Source: an uncultured Colwellia sp.
Lineage (GTDB): Bacteria; Pseudomonadota; Gammaproteobacteria; Enterobacterales; Alteromonadaceae
Length of the DNA: 52,123 bases
Direction of reading: 5' to 3'
Assembly: GCA_913058145.1 (NCBI GenBank)
Contig: CAJXQM010000018.1
Location: 1 to 52,123, forward strand
Shown: piece by piece, positions 9,646 through 17,862 of the stretch
How the letters are laid out: each line of letters begins with the position of its first letter
Numbering within the stretch: the stretch's first letter is position 1
The notes under the pieces: generated by a model
Database searches by the model: none
Told to the model about the DNA's origin: nothing
The model's input: the letters and a program-made list of their open reading frames with translations, nothing else
Made by a program: the position numbers and the translations under genes

Positions 9646-11154
9646 CTATTCGCCTTGCTCTTGTCCTGCTTTATTAAGCAAAAACTGCGTTAACATACTA
9701 ACGGGGCGACCTGTTGAGCCTTTATCTTTACCACCGCTACGCCATGCTGTACCGGCAATATCTAAATGCGCCCAATTATATTTTTTAGTGAAACGTGCCA
9801 AGAAACAAGCCGCAGTTATAGTGCCTGCACCTTTTCCACCTATGTTTGCCATATCAGCAAATGGGCTTTCAAGTTGTTCTTGATAATCATCCCACAACGG
9901 TAAACGCCATGCTCTATCACCACTTTGTTCTGAAGCATTTAATAACTCATGAGCCAGTGGGTTATGTGAGCTTAATAAACCGGTAGCATGTTTACCCAAA
10001 GCAACTATACAAGCGCCTGTTAACGTAGCAACGTCAATAACGGCTTCTGGATCAAAACGCTCAACATAGGTTAATGCGTCACAGAGTACTAAGCGACCCT
10101 CAGCATCAGTGTTTAACACTTCGACTGTTTGTCCTGACATGGTTGTTAAAATGTCACCAGGTCGATAAGCATTGCTGCTTGGCATATTTTCACAGCCCGC
10201 TAAAATACCAATAACTTTAATGGGTAAATTTAATTCAGCCAATGCATGCATAGCACCTAAAACGCCAGCAGCACCACCCATGTCGTATTTCATCTCATCC
10301 ATGCCAGCGCCTGGTTTCAATGAAATACCACCACTGTCAAACGTAAGACCTTTACCCACTAAAACAAGTGGTTTAGAGTCATCGTCGATACCATTATAAG
10401 TAATAATACTCATTAATGATTCGTTAACAGAGCCACGACCAACCGCTAAATAAGAGCCCATGCCTAATGCTTCCATTTCTTGCTCACCCACAATAGTGGT
10501 TGTGACGTTTTCATAGTCATTGTCAAGAATTTTGGCTTGTTCCGCTAGGTAAGCAGGATTACAAATATTTGGTGGCATGTTGGCAACATTTTTACAGGTA
10601 GTAATACCTTTTGAAATGGCCAATGCATGATTAATTGCTCGTTCACCAATAGGAAGTTCACGTCGCGTTGGTACATTGAAAACAATTTTACGCAACGGTC
10701 TACGTGGTTCTTCTTTATGAGTTTTTAAGCTATTAAAACTATACAAACCATCTTGAGTTGCTTCTACTGCTTGACGCACTTTCCAATAAGTATCACGGCC
10801 TTTAACATGCAATTCAGATAAAAAGCACACAGCTTCCATTGAGCCAGTTTCATTGAGTGTAGTAATGGTTTTATTGATGATTTGACGATATTGGCGTTCA
10901 TCTAATTCACGCTCTTTGCCGCAACCAACTAATAAAACACGCTCACTAAGAATGTTAGGTACATGATGTAATAACAACATCTGCCCTGATTTACCTTCTA
11001 AATCACCTTTACGCAAAAGGTTACTGATATAGCCTTCACTAATTTCATCAAGCTGTTCGGCTGTTGCACTAAGACGACGTGGTTCAAACACACCAACAAC
11101 AATACAGGCACTACGCTGTTTTTCTGGGCTACCGCTTTTTATACTGAACTCCAT
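9646..11154 (-). CDS. pepA: Cytosol (leucyl) aminopeptidase PepA
   Basis: M17 family metallo-aminopeptidase, a hexamer in the cytosol; in E. coli it also binds DNA as an Xer and carAB accessory factor. The 502-residue length is standard. Catalytic landmarks include [15 protein letters not shown] (metal lysine and aspartate, near residue 268) and the family signature [10 protein letters not shown] (about residues 348-357). The N-terminal DNA-binding-type domain is present ([15 protein letters not shown]). It is transcribed divergently from lptF across a 239-base gap and leads the pepA-holC-valS group. Confidence 0.97.
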   Translation of the reverse strand: MEFSIKSGSPEKQRSACIVVGVFEPRRLSATAEQLDEISEGYISNLLRKGDLEGKSGQMLLLHHVPNILSERVLLVGCGKERELDERQYRQIINKTITTLNETGSMEAVCFLSELHVKGRDTYWKVRQAVEATQDGLYSFNSLKTHKEEPRRPLRKIVFNVPTRRELPIGERAINHALAISKGITTCKNVANMPPNICNPAYLAEQAKILDNDYENVTTTIVGEQEMEALGMGSYLAVGRGSVNESLMSIITYNGIDDDSKPLVLVGKGLTFDSGGISLKPGAGMDEMKYDMGGAAGVLGAMHALAELNLPIKVIGILAGCENMPSSNAYRPGDILTTMSGQTVEVLNTDAEGRLVLCDALTYVERFDPEAVIDVATLTGACIVALGKHATGLLSSHNPLAHELLNASEQSGDRAWRLPLWDDYQEQLESPFADMANIGGKGAGTITAACFLARFTKKYNWAHLDIAGTAWRSGGKDKGSTGRPVSMLTQFLLNKAGQEQGE

Positions 11155-11393
11155 GAGTTCTCCTTTTGCATAATAATTTAGTTTTTTCTTAGCTATTCAT
11201 TTACTATAACTTGCTAAAATCAATAAAAAATAGCACTCTTTCCTATTCAATTGATATCGCTAAGGGCTATAATTATAGCTGCTTTAATCAAAATAGTTTA
11301 TTTACTGACTATATAGCTTACATACTAAAACGGCAAGTCTACTGAATATTTGCTGTAATGTCAGAAAAAACACAGTTTTTATAGGATCTTTTT

Positions 11394-12572
11394 GTGATCA
11401 TCTTTCGTTATTTATTAAAAGAAGTAGCTAAAACACAGCTTGCAGTATTTTTTGTGTTAATGACTATCTTTATCAGTCAGAAGTTTGTTCGAGTACTTGA
11501 GGATGCTTCTGAAGGAAGTATTCCTGGGCAAATGGTGATGATTTTTATTGCGCTAAAAATTCCAGATTTAGCGGGCATGATGTTGCCATTAAGCTTGTTT
11601 TTAGGGGTTCTGTTAGCTTACGGGCGAATATATGCCGACAATGAAATGACCGTATTACATGCCTGTGGAGTAAGTGAATGGTATGTTGTACGCGTAACGT
11701 TAGTATTGGCGTTGATTACCGCTATTTTCACCGGTGCTTTCACCTTATATTTAGCGCCAATGGCATCGGAATATCAATATCAAGTTAAAGATAAATTAGC
11801 CGCTGATTCAGGCCTAAGTTCATTGGTTGCTGGGCGCTTTCAAAAAACAGGCAATAAAAAAGCCGTCATCTTTATTCATGATAAAAACCGTGATGACAAT
11901 AGCTTTAATAAGGTTTTTGTTGCTCAATTACCGGATGATAAACGTAGCGAAGAAAGTGTTATTAATTCTAGTTTAGTTTATGCCAAGCAAGGCCAAGTTA
12001 TTGAAGAAGAGTCAGGCTCTCAACGATTAGTGTTATCTGATGGCACTCGTTATCACAGCAGTGCTATCAATGGTGAATTTCAATTACTTAGTTTTGATAA
12101 GTATTATATTCAAATTCAAGATCAAGAAGTAGAACAAAAGCATCGGAAACTCAGTGCGTTACCAACCCAAGACTTATTCTCTCCAACCGAAGATGAATTA
12201 GTGGCTGAATATGGTGCTACCATGCAGTGGCGCATTTCCTTTCCTTTGGCCTGTATTATCTTAATATTTATTGCTGTGCCGTTAAGCGTAGTAAACCCTA
12301 GACAAGGTAAATTTGCTAAAATGCTACCCGCACTAATGTTATTTTTAGGCTATTTTTTATTGTTAACAGCAATGCGTTCAGGCATAGAACGACAAGCTTT
12401 ACCTGTGAGTATAGGGCTTTGGCCTATACATATCAGCGCCTTGTTTTTAGGGATACTGTTACTCATGAAAGAACGGCGTAGCGGTAAAAAGTTCAAAGCT
12501 ATATTACCACGCTTTAAACGAAATGATGCCAGCAAACAAGGTAAACAAAACCAAAGTAGAGGGCAAGCATAA
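11394..12572 (+). CDS. lptF: LPS export ABC transporter permease LptF
   Basis: One of the two inner-membrane permeases of the LptB2FG complex that extracts lipopolysaccharide and passes it to LptC. The 392 residues have the expected layout: membrane helices around 10-35, 50-80 and 98-122, a periplasmic beta-jellyroll domain (about 130-260), then three more helices (about 280-370) and a basic cytoplasmic tail. The GTG start is chosen because TAGGAT lies about 6 bases upstream and the opening VIIFRYLLKEV is the family start. It overlaps lptG by one base (TAATG), so translation is coupled. It is divergent from pepA, a conserved arrangement. Confidence 0.96.
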   Translation: MIIFRYLLKEVAKTQLAVFFVLMTIFISQKFVRVLEDASEGSIPGQMVMIFIALKIPDLAGMMLPLSLFLGVLLAYGRIYADNEMTVLHACGVSEWYVVRVTLVLALITAIFTGAFTLYLAPMASEYQYQVKDKLAADSGLSSLVAGRFQKTGNKKAVIFIHDKNRDDNSFNKVFVAQLPDDKRSEESVINSSLVYAKQGQVIEEESGSQRLVLSDGTRYHSSAINGEFQLLSFDKYYIQIQDQEVEQKHRKLSALPTQDLFSPTEDELVAEYGATMQWRISFPLACIILIFIAVPLSVVNPRQGKFAKMLPALMLFLGYFLLLTAMRSGIERQALPVSIGLWPIHISALFLGILLLMKERRSGKKFKAILPRFKRNDASKQGKQNQSRGQA

Positions 12573-13639
12573 TGCGAATTTTAGATGCTTATATTGGGCG
12601 TATTATCGCATCAACTACTTTTGTAACACTAGCTGTTTTTATAAGTGTTAGTGGCATTATTAAATTTGTTGAGCAAATGCGTGCTGTTGGACGAGGTAAT
12701 TATGATTTATCTCATGCCGCACTTTATGTACTTTATTCTGTACCAAGAGATATTGAAGTTTTTTTCCCTATGTCGGCCCTTATTGGTGGGCTCATTGGAA
12801 TTGGCATGCTGGCAAGTAATAGTGAGTTAGTCGTGATGCAATCGGCGGGTTTATCTCGATTAGATATTATTAAATCCGTGATGAAAACGGCTATTTTGTT
12901 AATATTTGTGAGTATGGCCGTAGGTGAATGGCTTGCGCCAAAAGGTGAAAAAACGGCCAGGGAAATTCGTGCTCAGGCTATATCAGGAGGGAGTTTAATA
13001 TCGTCTAAAAATGGAGTTTGGGCCAAAGATGGTGATTACTTTGTTAATATTGGCGAAGTATTAGAAAAAGGCCAGCTGAAAAAGATTCAAATTTATCGTT
13101 TTAATGAGCAATTAAAATTAGAAAGTTGGCTTAGTGCGGAACGTGCTATATATCAAGATAATGCTTGGTTATTGTTTTCGATAGTTAATACTCAGTTGAG
13201 TGAACAAAAAATCACGACTACCTATGTAGAAAAACAGAGCTGGGAGTCTTCATTAACACCAAAAAAACTAGGCGTTGTTACGGTTACACCTGAATCACTA
13301 TCGGTGAGTGGCTTAATTGACTATTTAGATTATCTTGAAGCGAATGATCAAGATCCTAGTCGCTATCAGCTCGCCTTCTGGCGTAAAATAATGCAACCTA
13401 TTACGGTAGCTGTAATGTTGTTAGTAGCGCTGTCTTTTATTTTTGGCCCATTACGTTCAGTGTCAATGGGCGCGAGAATTATGATGGGCGTAGTGACAGG
13501 GATTTTATTCTTTGTGTGTAACGAAGTGCTTGGTTCTTTAAGTTTGGTGTATCAATTCCATCCTCTTATCGGTGCTATTACACCTAGTTTATTGTTTGTG
13601 AGTGTTGCGTGGTATTTTATCCGTAAAAAAGCGACATAG
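12572..13639 (+). CDS. lptG: LPS export ABC transporter permease LptG
   Basis: Partner permease of LptF in the LptB2FG lipopolysaccharide extractor. At 355 residues, it opens MRILDAYIGRIIASTTF, as the family does. Three N-terminal helices (about 15-35, 60-80, 95-120), a periplasmic domain (about 130-260) and three C-terminal helices (about 270-350) can be seen. Its ATG shares a base with the lptF stop. It converges on the RDD gene after 56 bases, with no clear terminator in that short gap. Confidence 0.96.
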   Translation: MRILDAYIGRIIASTTFVTLAVFISVSGIIKFVEQMRAVGRGNYDLSHAALYVLYSVPRDIEVFFPMSALIGGLIGIGMLASNSELVVMQSAGLSRLDIIKSVMKTAILLIFVSMAVGEWLAPKGEKTAREIRAQAISGGSLISSKNGVWAKDGDYFVNIGEVLEKGQLKKIQIYRFNEQLKLESWLSAERAIYQDNAWLLFSIVNTQLSEQKITTTYVEKQSWESSLTPKKLGVVTVTPESLSVSGLIDYLDYLEANDQDPSRYQLAFWRKIMQPITVAVMLLVALSFIFGPLRSVSMGARIMMGVVTGILFFVCNEVLGSLSLVYQFHPLIGAITPSLLFVSVAWYFIRKKAT

Positions 13640-13695
13640 TTAACTAATCATAGGCAAGCAGACATTATGTTTTCTAAACTATCGACGCGTAACGT

Positions 13696-14196
13696 TTACA
13701 GTCTACCTTTATTTGCGTCTAGTGTTAGTACTACAACTTCGGTATTGGTGAACCTGTCTTGTAAGCTGAGTTTGTTTTTTCGATCAAAAATAACGGTTAA
13801 ATTACCTAAGCCAAACAAGGTTGGAATTAAACGTTTTAACCCTGTTTTTTTACTGATACGCGAACCATCTTGGTTTTGTAGCCGTAATCGCCACGCCTTC
13901 ATCCCTAACGTTTGACCACTTTTTGCCCAGAAGAAAACAAAGAAAAAACTGACCCAAGCAAGCTTCCAAAATTCATTTGGCCACTTTAACCAATAGGTAT
14001 GTGAAATAGTATCTGAAAAATGTTCATAGCCTTGCATGCCATACAAGCCAATATAATAACCTAGGTATATTAATAAAAATGATACCGCTCCTGCCACCAT
14101 ATAAACGGCAAAAGCAATGAGAACATCATAAACCCATGAGCCAAAACGGCGACGAAAGCCTGCTCGTGGAAAATGCTCTAGTTGGTTATCGTTCAT
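13696..14196 (-). CDS. RDD family membrane protein
   Basis: A 166-residue inner-membrane protein of the RDD family. The namesake Arg and Asp residues are in AGFRRRFGSWVYDVLIAFAV (about residues 11-30). Three hydrophobic segments are seen at about 25-50, 80-100 and near 125-140. The family motif GQTLGMKAWRLRLQNQDG is near residue 109. Members have been linked to ion transport and osmotic or pH stress, but no specific role can be assigned here. It is convergent with lptG and is a common neighbour of lptFG in this group. Confidence 0.88.
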   Translation of the reverse strand: MNDNQLEHFPRAGFRRRFGSWVYDVLIAFAVYMVAGAVSFLLIYLGYYIGLYGMQGYEHFSDTISHTYWLKWPNEFWKLAWVSFFFVFFWAKSGQTLGMKAWRLRLQNQDGSRISKKTGLKRLIPTLFGLGNLTVIFDRKNKLSLQDRFTNTEVVVLTLDANKGRL

Positions 14197-14468
14197 AAAG
14201 TTCTCTTATCTCTTAATATAGTAATAGTAAACATACAGTGAATTTTTTTCGCTAGTCTAACAAAAGTAAGCGCAGAACAAAGTAAATAATATTAGTTTTT
14301 TGAAAATATCAATCAAATAATAGGTTCATAAAAGTATGTGTGACAGTTTCTTTTATATTTAAATTCTTAGATCATATAATTTAGCGAAATCTATTATGTG
14401 AGTTAGAATAGTTAACGAATTTCTTTGTCTAAATAAACAACACATAATCAAGCATACGATAAAAACAC

Positions 14469-14496
14469 TTGTCAACTAAGGTTTTTCTCGTATAAT
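14469..14496 (+). promoter_or_regulatory. Strong sigma-70 promoter upstream of tRNA-Leu
   Basis: TTGTCA (14469-14474), 16-base spacer, TATAAT (14491-14496), followed by GCCTCC. The tRNA begins about 140 bases further on, so a leader is removed by processing. The rest of the 14197-14641 gap is AT-rich and shows no gene. Confidence 0.75.
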
Positions 14497-14641
14497 GCCT
14501 CCACTTCGTTTTAGCTATAACTCATTTCGAAAGATAGTGAGCATGTAAATTAGCGTAAACTTTGCATGAAGTTATAGAAAATAAATTTAAGTTAAAAGTT
14601 GATGTGATAATCACGTGAAACTTTTAATAGAAAAAGTTTAA

Positions 14642-14726
14642 GCCGCAGTGGTGGAATTGGTAGACACGCCGGATTCAAAATCCGGTTTCGAAAGAAGTGA
14701 CGGTTCAAGTCCGTCTTGCGGTACCA
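14642..14726 (+). tRNA. tRNA-Leu (anticodon CAA)
   Basis: An 85-nt class II tRNA with a long variable arm. Acceptor strands GCCGCAG and TTGCGGT pair with two G-T pairs, the anticodon stem CCGGA/TCCGG closes the loop TTCAAAA (CAA at the anticodon), and the T loop GTTCAAGTCC is present. CCA is encoded. It decodes UUG. Confidence 0.95.
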
Positions 14727-14733
14727 AAATATG

Positions 14734-14766
14734 AAAGCCCTGATTCGAAAGAGTCGGGGCTTTTTT
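14734..14766 (+). terminator. Terminator of tRNA-Leu
   Basis: AAAGCCCTGA pairs with TCGGGGCTTT (one G-T pair) around a TTCGAAAGAG loop, then a T-run. It lies 8 bases after the tRNA. Confidence 0.9.
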
Positions 14767-14799
14767 ATGTCCGAGAGATAATGTTAAAAAGGTTTTTAC

Positions 14800-15078
14800 A
14801 TGGCAGCTACAGCGCACGCACTACACATATTGGTTAAGCATAAAGAAATTGCAGAAGATATAATTAAGCAGTTAGGTAAAGGAGCTAAGTTTCAAACGTT
14901 AGCTAAAAAACATTCGTCATGTCAGTCGGGTAAAAAGGGCGGTGATTTAGGCGAGTTTAAACGAGGCCAAATGGTACCTCAGTTTGATAAAATAGCATTT
15001 AAAGGTGAGATATTAGAGCCTCATCTCGTTAAAACTAAATTTGGTTGGCATGTTATTAAAGTGCTTTACAGGACTTAA
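14800..15078 (+). CDS. ppiC: Peptidylprolyl isomerase, parvulin type (PpiC)
   Basis: A stand-alone parvulin of 92 residues with no signal peptide, so cytosolic. It catalyses cis-trans isomerisation of peptidyl-prolyl bonds. The family blocks are all present: [12 protein letters not shown] at the N-terminus, [33 protein letters not shown] in the middle (residues 31-63), and the C-terminal [13 protein letters not shown]. It is the usual size for PpiC (93 residues in E. coli). It is a single gene just after the tRNA-Leu terminator. Confidence 0.95.
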   Translation: MAATAHALHILVKHKEIAEDIIKQLGKGAKFQTLAKKHSSCQSGKKGGDLGEFKRGQMVPQFDKIAFKGEILEPHLVKTKFGWHVIKVLYRT

Positions 15079-15158
15079 TTTACAACTAGTGTTTTTTTGA
15101 CATGGCATTTGTGGTGTAGCCAACTACTTGATACCTTATGGCTTGGCATTAATTTTAT

Positions 15159-15347
15159 TTGTCCAAGGAAGCTACTTGGCTAATCGCTAGAGCGTTGGTT
15201 AAGGCTCCTTATTTATTAATTTTAGATGAACCCACGCAGGGTTTAGATGAATTAAATCGACATAGAGTACTTAACTTATTAGAACACTTATCTGAGCAAA
15301 AACACAGTACGATGATGTTAGTGAGTCACCGCAAAGGTGAACACTGA
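15159..15347 (+). pseudogene. Fragment of an ABC ATPase (ModF/PhrA-like C-terminus)
   Basis: About 62 codons encode the tail of an ATP-binding cassette: IARALVKAPYLLILDEPTQGLDELNRHRVLNLLEHLSE, which holds a Walker B motif (LLILDEP) and a D-loop-like TQGLDELN, then MLVSHRKGE (switch histidine). The signature LSGGQ is degraded to LSKEA. The Walker A half and everything before it is absent: upstream sequence has stops in all useful frames. The wording of the surviving part most resembles the second cassette of ModF/PhrA (IARALVKHPTLLILDEPLQGLD...). It is a decayed remnant, unlikely to be functional. Confidence 0.75.
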
Positions 15348-15455
15348 CCAATATTTAAGCAGCATATAAAATAATTTTTATCTCTAAATTATTTTATTAT
15401 TACATTTGCGTATTGGCAGTTAACTAAGTGCTAATTATTTAATCGATGTTGTTGT

Positions 15456-15475
15456 GGTAACAAAAATTTGTTACC
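15456..15475. repeat. Palindromic hairpin GGTAACAAA/TTTGTTACC
   Basis: A perfect 9-bp inverted repeat with a 2-base centre in the gap between the ABC remnant and the TPP enzyme gene. There is no T-run next to it. It may help end the minus-strand transcript, but this is uncertain. Confidence 0.4.
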
Positions 15476-15526
15476 GGCTCAGCACTCATCGTTAACCTTG
15501 TATTTAGGTATTACTATGTTTATCGG

Positions 15527-17161
15527 TCATCGCCCGTAGTTTGTTGGTAATAGAAATTCAAAAGGTGATGCTTCACTGCCTTGCTCACAAGGTATCTCAA
15601 TAACGACAGGACCTTCTTCAGCATCAATTAAGGCTTGTTCTAAATAGGTTTTGAGCTCCGCCGGAGAGTTTGCACGATAGGCTTTGGCGCCAAAGCTTTC
15701 TGCTAGTTTGACGAAATCTGGGTTTTTTAGCTCTGAGCCGAAGGTTCGTCCTTCAAAGAAGTTGATCTGATCGCGCCTGACGTTGCCATAGGCGTTATTG
15801 TTAAATATGAGGGTGATAAGACCTATTTTATATTGTACTGCTGTGGCTAGTTCCTGTACGCCAAACATGAATCCACCATCACCTGCTATTGAAACAACTG
15901 GAGTATCAGGGTTGGCTATTTTGACACCTATACCGGTTTGAAAGCCATGTCCCAGATTACCTTGATAGCCACAAGTGACTAATTTACGCGGTTCATAGAC
16001 GGGGAAACCATAATACGAAGCGAAACCTACTTGGGATATTTCTTCAACGACAAAGGCATCACGTGGTAAAACGTCTCGCATTATTCCCAGATAAGTCATT
16101 TGCGGTTGAATTTTTTGGTTGATGTGTGCCCACACCTCGGCTTTGAGATCGGTGAATTCTTGTTCCTTTGAAATGGGCGTTTCATAGTTAGTTAAAAGCG
16201 CTTCGAGTAACGCGCTCACTGCAAGCTTGGAATCAGAAACAATGCCTACGTCACCACGCAAGCGTACAGACTGTATTGGGTCAATGTCGATTCGAATCAT
16301 ATTGTGGTTGGCGTTACCTTCTTGCCACCTGAAAGCGGGAAGCTCTAGTCGGGTGCCAATACCTATCATTAAGTCTACATTAGGGTAGTATTTGTAACCT
16401 TGTGCGCAGTTAAAGCCATAAGGAGTATCATCCCCAACAATGCCTCGCCCACCACGAAAAGCGGCAACTGGCGCCTGAATTAGTTTGGCTAGTTGCGCGA
16501 TCTCATCCTTGGCTTCTACAGCTCCGCTGCCTACATAAATCATAGGATTTTTGGCTTTACGGATCATATCAGCTGCTTGGCTGATATGATCTGCACGGGG
16601 TTCGATAATAGCGCCTGGGATACGAGGAAAATTCATATCCACCATAGCTTTGTTACCGAGAACATCCATTGGCACTTCTAGAGCGACGGGTTGTATACGA
16701 CCGCTAGTTAGGTTTTTAAAAGCCTCTTCTACTATAGCGGGGGCTTCAGCGGTATGATTTATACGGGCTGCCCACTTAGTCAGCGTACGCAGGGTGTTAA
16801 GTTGATCAGGAAGCTCGTGTAGCATGCCATGACCAACCCCTAAAAATTCACTGGGTACTTGTCCGGTAATGCAGAGTACGGGAGCATTATGGGCTGTACA
16901 AAGTGCTGCTGTTGTATTTAGTACGCCAGGACCAGGCACTACACAGTAAGCGGCGACTTTACCTGTGGATTTTGCATAGCCATAGGCGGCATAAGCAGAG
17001 CCTTGCTCATGGCGACTGACATAGGTTTTTATTTTATCCTGATGTTTGTGTAACGCGTCGAAAAAAGTATAGGTTTGTGCGCCGGGAATACCGAAAATAG
17101 TATCCACACCATTTTTAATCAGGATTTGGATAATGGCGTCTGAACAGGTGATATTTTGCAT
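15527..17161 (-). CDS. Thiamine pyrophosphate-dependent enzyme, acetolactate synthase/benzoylformate decarboxylase-like
   Basis: A 544-residue protein with the full three-domain TPP-enzyme layout. The N-terminal pyrimidine-binding domain has the catalytic glutamate at residue 52 (SRHEQGSAYAAYGYA). The central domain has a VGSGAVEAKDEI-type segment. The C-terminal PP-binding domain carries the GDG...NN motif (GDGGFMFGVQELATAV...FNNNAYGN, about residues 425-458). It resembles IlvB/BFD-type enzymes, but no IlvN regulatory subunit is adjacent and no pathway partners surround it. Biosynthetic acetolactate synthase is therefore not well supported, and a decarboxylase or ligase acting on another 2-oxo acid is as likely. 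It is flanked by a dead ABC fragment and a possible IS remnant, which suggests accessory DNA. Substrate unknown. Confidence 0.85.
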   Translation of the reverse strand: MQNITCSDAIIQILIKNGVDTIFGIPGAQTYTFFDALHKHQDKIKTYVSRHEQGSAYAAYGYAKSTGKVAAYCVVPGPGVLNTTAALCTAHNAPVLCITGQVPSEFLGVGHGMLHELPDQLNTLRTLTKWAARINHTAEAPAIVEEAFKNLTSGRIQPVALEVPMDVLGNKAMVDMNFPRIPGAIIEPRADHISQAADMIRKAKNPMIYVGSGAVEAKDEIAQLAKLIQAPVAAFRGGRGIVGDDTPYGFNCAQGYKYYPNVDLMIGIGTRLELPAFRWQEGNANHNMIRIDIDPIQSVRLRGDVGIVSDSKLAVSALLEALLTNYETPISKEQEFTDLKAEVWAHINQKIQPQMTYLGIMRDVLPRDAFVVEEISQVGFASYYGFPVYEPRKLVTCGYQGNLGHGFQTGIGVKIANPDTPVVSIAGDGGFMFGVQELATAVQYKIGLITLIFNNNAYGNVRRDQINFFEGRTFGSELKNPDFVKLAESFGAKAYRANSPAELKTYLEQALIDAEEGPVVIEIPCEQGSEASPFEFLLPTNYGR

Positions 17162-17285
17162 TTTTTATTATTCCTTCGTAAACACTAGATTTATTTTCTA
17201 ATATTTAGGATCTGTTGTGAGTATATTTTATCTAAAAAGACTATCTTGTATGATTATTTCGCCAAAACAGAAAGTCGAGAACACC

Positions 17286-17417
17286 ATGCACCGAACAATA
17301 CTTACAGATGAGCATTGGTTAAAACTAAGCGTGATTATTGTTATTGAACGTAGCTTAAGTAGTACTGATTGGGCTAAATTTAGTCTCTTTTGTTATCTAG
17401 AGTCAAAATTACAATGA
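17286..17417 (+). pseudogene. Possible IS5-type transposase start (remnant)
   Basis: From the ATG at 17286 the reading frame starts MHRTILTDEHWLKLSVIIVI, which resembles the opening of IS5-family transposases (LTDEQW-type), then runs into unrelated codons and a stop at 17417. No catalytic DDE region and no clear terminal inverted repeats were found. The rest of the 17162-17604 gap shows nothing else. This is recognition of a short motif only. Confidence 0.35.
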
Positions 17418-17604
17418 ATATACTTAAAAAAATTTGGAATATATTCTTTACATAGTAAACAGACCTGAAATATAGGTGGTTATTGATATTATATATAAGA
17501 AACAAGTAACTAGAGTGGAGGTGATAGTTAGGGTTGTGTAAACAAATGTGGAAAGAATTAAGCAATACTCCCAGTGAACAAAAATTTCTTGTCGTATGTC
17601 ACCG

Positions 17605-17850
17605 TTAGCCGTGCATTTCTAAAAATTTAGCGAGTAAGCTATCTTTATCTTCTATATGGTTGGGATCAGGTTTTACACAATCAATAGGACAAACGCTTAC
17701 ACAGGTGGGTTTGTCATAATGGCCAATACATTCAGTGCATTTATCGGCATTTATTTCGTAGATGTGCTCACCTAACGTGATTGCCTCGTTGGGGCATTCA
17801 GGATCGCACATATCGCAGTTGATGCAGCTGTCTTCAATAAACAAAGCCAT
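17605..17850 (-). CDS. yfhL: YfhL-family 4Fe-4S ferredoxin
   Basis: An 81-residue ferredoxin with two 4Fe-4S sites. The first motif is CINCDMCDPECP (residues 9-20); the second begins KCTECIGHYDKPTCVSVCPIDC, with the 8-residue insertion between the second and third cysteines that typifies the YfhL/Allochromatium-type ferredoxins. It lies 12 bases after trhP on the same strand, so it is co-transcribed. A role as electron donor or partner of the tRNA hydroxylase TrhP is inferred from that linkage. Confidence 0.93.
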   Translation of the reverse strand: MALFIEDSCINCDMCDPECPNEAITLGEHIYEINADKCTECIGHYDKPTCVSVCPIDCVKPDPNHIEDKDSLLAKFLEMHG

Positions 17851-17862
17851 AAGAACGTAACC

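Noticed and set aside
11251-11273. Promoter TTGATA/TATAAT in the pepA-lptF gap
   Set aside because: The two boxes are only 11 bases apart, too short for a sigma-70 promoter; the TATAAT lies in a GCTATAATTATAGC palindrome and may still be part of one, but no partner box is convincing.
17217-17285. Extension of the transposase-like frame to an upstream start
   Set aside because: The residues before the ATG at 17286 do not resemble transposase; the similarity starts at MHRTILTDEHW.
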